From contig NC_135718.1 in the NCBI RefSeq assembly GCF_964656455.1, positions 51,799,008-51,863,007 of the forward strand: DNA of 64,000 bases. The letters are read 5' to 3'. How positions within the stretch are numbered: position 1 is the stretch's first letter; each line of letters begins with the position of its first letter. A program made the position numbers and the translations under genes. The notes beneath the pieces were generated by a model. The model did no database searches. It had not been told where the DNA came from and saw nothing but the letters and a program-made list of their open reading frames with translations. Positions 62,341 through 64,000 of the stretch are shown one piece after another. This stretch comes from Halichoerus grypus (Eukaryota > Chordata > Mammalia > Carnivora > Phocidae).

Positions 62341-64000
62341 AGCTAACCTAGAACTATGTTTTTCAGAATTTTTTTTCCTTGTCTGGTTCTGGGCTAGAGT
62401 TGGCCACAAGAAAATTTGCATAAAACTTGAAGGGCAGACGTGAAGCGGTCACGTTTATGCTCAGAAGGTCTGTATGGAGGCAGGCGCTGCTGCAACTCAC
62501 ACGCGTTGTCTTAGATCTGCTGGCTCACCCCGTCGGCATGGGAGGGCAGTTGGACCCACACTTCCCACCAGATCTCGTCCTTCAACTTGTTCAACTCTTG
62601 GGTCAAATGTGTGTTTAGCTCCATGCCAAAGGACCCAGCTCCTTTGCAGGTCCCTGACATCACTGAAGGTGGAGGTTGTGAAGGCAGTGAGACACTGATG
62701 CAGGATCCACGTCACCCTTGTGGGTGTCACATTTTTCTTGCAATTTCCAGTTTGCCCTCACTCCCCCATATTTCATGTCTCTTTATTCTTCCTGACTACC
62801 TACCCTCCTGATTTCAGATCCAGCACCAAAAACATAAGCAGCAAGTGCACACAAGCTGTTTAACCAGCTCCCACAATCACATAACATCAAATCCCTATAA
62901 TAAACCCCTGACTCTGTGTCATTCTTAGAGGTTCTGCATCTCTAATTAACCCCTGATATAGGCTTTGAGAAGAAACCAACTTTACCTGTAATCACACACC
63001 CAGAGTGGACCACGGTCAACAGCTCAGTGTGTATTTTTCCTGCCTGGAGTATTTTCACTGAAGAGAATGAGCTCTGGAAAGGTTAGGGGCTGCTCATTGC
63101 TCGACTGGCAAGGTGGCAGAGCCGAGCAGTCAGGGAGCTGGTTTCATCCCTGCCAAGGTGTCGTTGCTTCCACTGTGTCTCAGAATCCCTGCGTGACCCT
63201 ATGCTCCTCCATCTTTCCTGGGGCCCTCTAGCTCTGAGCACGAGCTCTGTGCCTGGGAGAGCAGCTTTTGAACACATCTTCCTGGGCTTTGCAGCCACCT
63301 GCTCTTACAGCTTCCCCATTTTGTTCTGACCAAATTATAGGAGTTCCACCTTTCTGTTCCTCTTCAGAAAAAGAACAGTCTTTTAAAAACTAGAGTCATG
63401 CTGTGTCATCTACATCCGGAGGACCCACTGAGAAGTGACGGCCACCAGGGGGCCAGGAAGAGTCCTAAGGCCTCCCCCTCTCCACAAACCCAGCTTGCGT
63501 GAAGTCATTTAGAGATGAAGTCCTTTGATTTAAGCATTACTGTCTCGAGAGTTCTCTTTTAAAATATAAGTGCTCCTGAGAGAGGCAACACATGAAATCC
63601 ATAATTCTTCAGAATGAATTTCCCAGATGTTGTGGTAAGTGACATCGCCTCATGAAAGCTTTGGTAGAGAACAGGCTGGGCAGGAGACGGCCGGTGGAAG
63701 GTGAAGCCAACGACAAAGTGCCTACTATGCAATTTGGCCAAGAGCCTCCTGGACCCTGAGTTTTACAAAAACAGGGGTCAACAGCGCTTTTCTGCTCAAA
63801 CCTGAGACTTGGGCCTGGGCTCTGCTCCTCAGCTGGAGGGTGGACCCACTAAGACAGATTTGCTTCCCTTAGAAGAACAGAACCAGAGGGAAGCATCCGG
63901 AGATGGAGTGCAATAAAGAAACTGGGGGCACATACGTCCCCAGCGTGTCAATTCTGCCTGGCTGGTTTCTTGAAGAAGAACAAAAAGTGGATGTTGTAGT
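62341..64000. other. SINE-free unique DNA at the right end
   Basis: 1.66 kb without a repeat that I recognise and of higher GC than its surroundings. No urokinase-like or other exon could be read. Confidence 0.55.

Noticed and set aside
60347..63298. PLAU exons at the right end
   Set aside because: Minus-strand frames show no protease motifs or urokinase C terminus. Human spacing would place PLAU beyond the window.

Overview
The window looks like chromosomal DNA of a caniform carnivore, most likely an arctoid (bear, pinniped or mustelid group). The evidence is roughly 50 copies of the tRNA-Lys-derived carnivore SINE (SINEC), with a head like GGGGCGCCTGGGTGGCTCAG, a CT-rich body and an AAATAAAT tail. 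The head and body differ from the dog and cat versions as I remember them; the species cannot be fixed from sequence alone. MIR, L2, L1M/L1ME, MER5A and MaLR fossils are also present, as expected for a placental mammal.

The only real protein-coding gene I can support is vinculin (VCL). Its first coding exon lies on the minus strand at 27709-27876. It encodes the first 56 residues, has a consensus splice donor, and sits in a CpG-rich promoter region (about 27640-28400). A perfect CArG box (SRF site) lies 341 bp upstream of the start codon and a second perfect CArG box lies 386 bp into intron 1. Because VCL runs right to left, bases 1-27708 are the 5' part of its large first intron and bases from about 28030 to 64000 are upstream intergenic DNA. 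From human gene order this should lie towards PLAU, but no PLAU exon is visible.

The rest is retroposon archaeology. There are three processed gene copies: an RPS3A pseudogene (12214-13290, itself split by a SINEC), an ACTG1 gamma-actin pseudogene (52391-54318, inserted in a MIR), and a 140-bp piece of an unidentified mRNA 3' end (13347-13486). Two L1 insertions carry an inverted 5' part (33335-34556 and 42668-44340), as left by twin priming. One younger truncated L1 (35004-36842) has a perfect 16-bp target duplication, lies in an older L1ME and is split by a SINEC. A probable solo LTR (49800-50187) and a MaLR LTR (30459-31045) keep recognisable ends. Many SINEC copies keep duplications, so the order of insertion can be read at nested sites.

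Layout: 1-23.1 kb is SINE-rich intron 1. 23.1-29.1 kb is free of SINEC and surrounds the VCL promoter. 29-59 kb is repeat-dense upstream DNA. 59.2-64 kb again lacks SINEC. I found no operon-like, CRISPR or otherwise novel gene system. The most useful leads are the paired CArG boxes, the nested retrocopies and a 15-bp-arm perfect inverted repeat created at a SINE junction (59221-59252).
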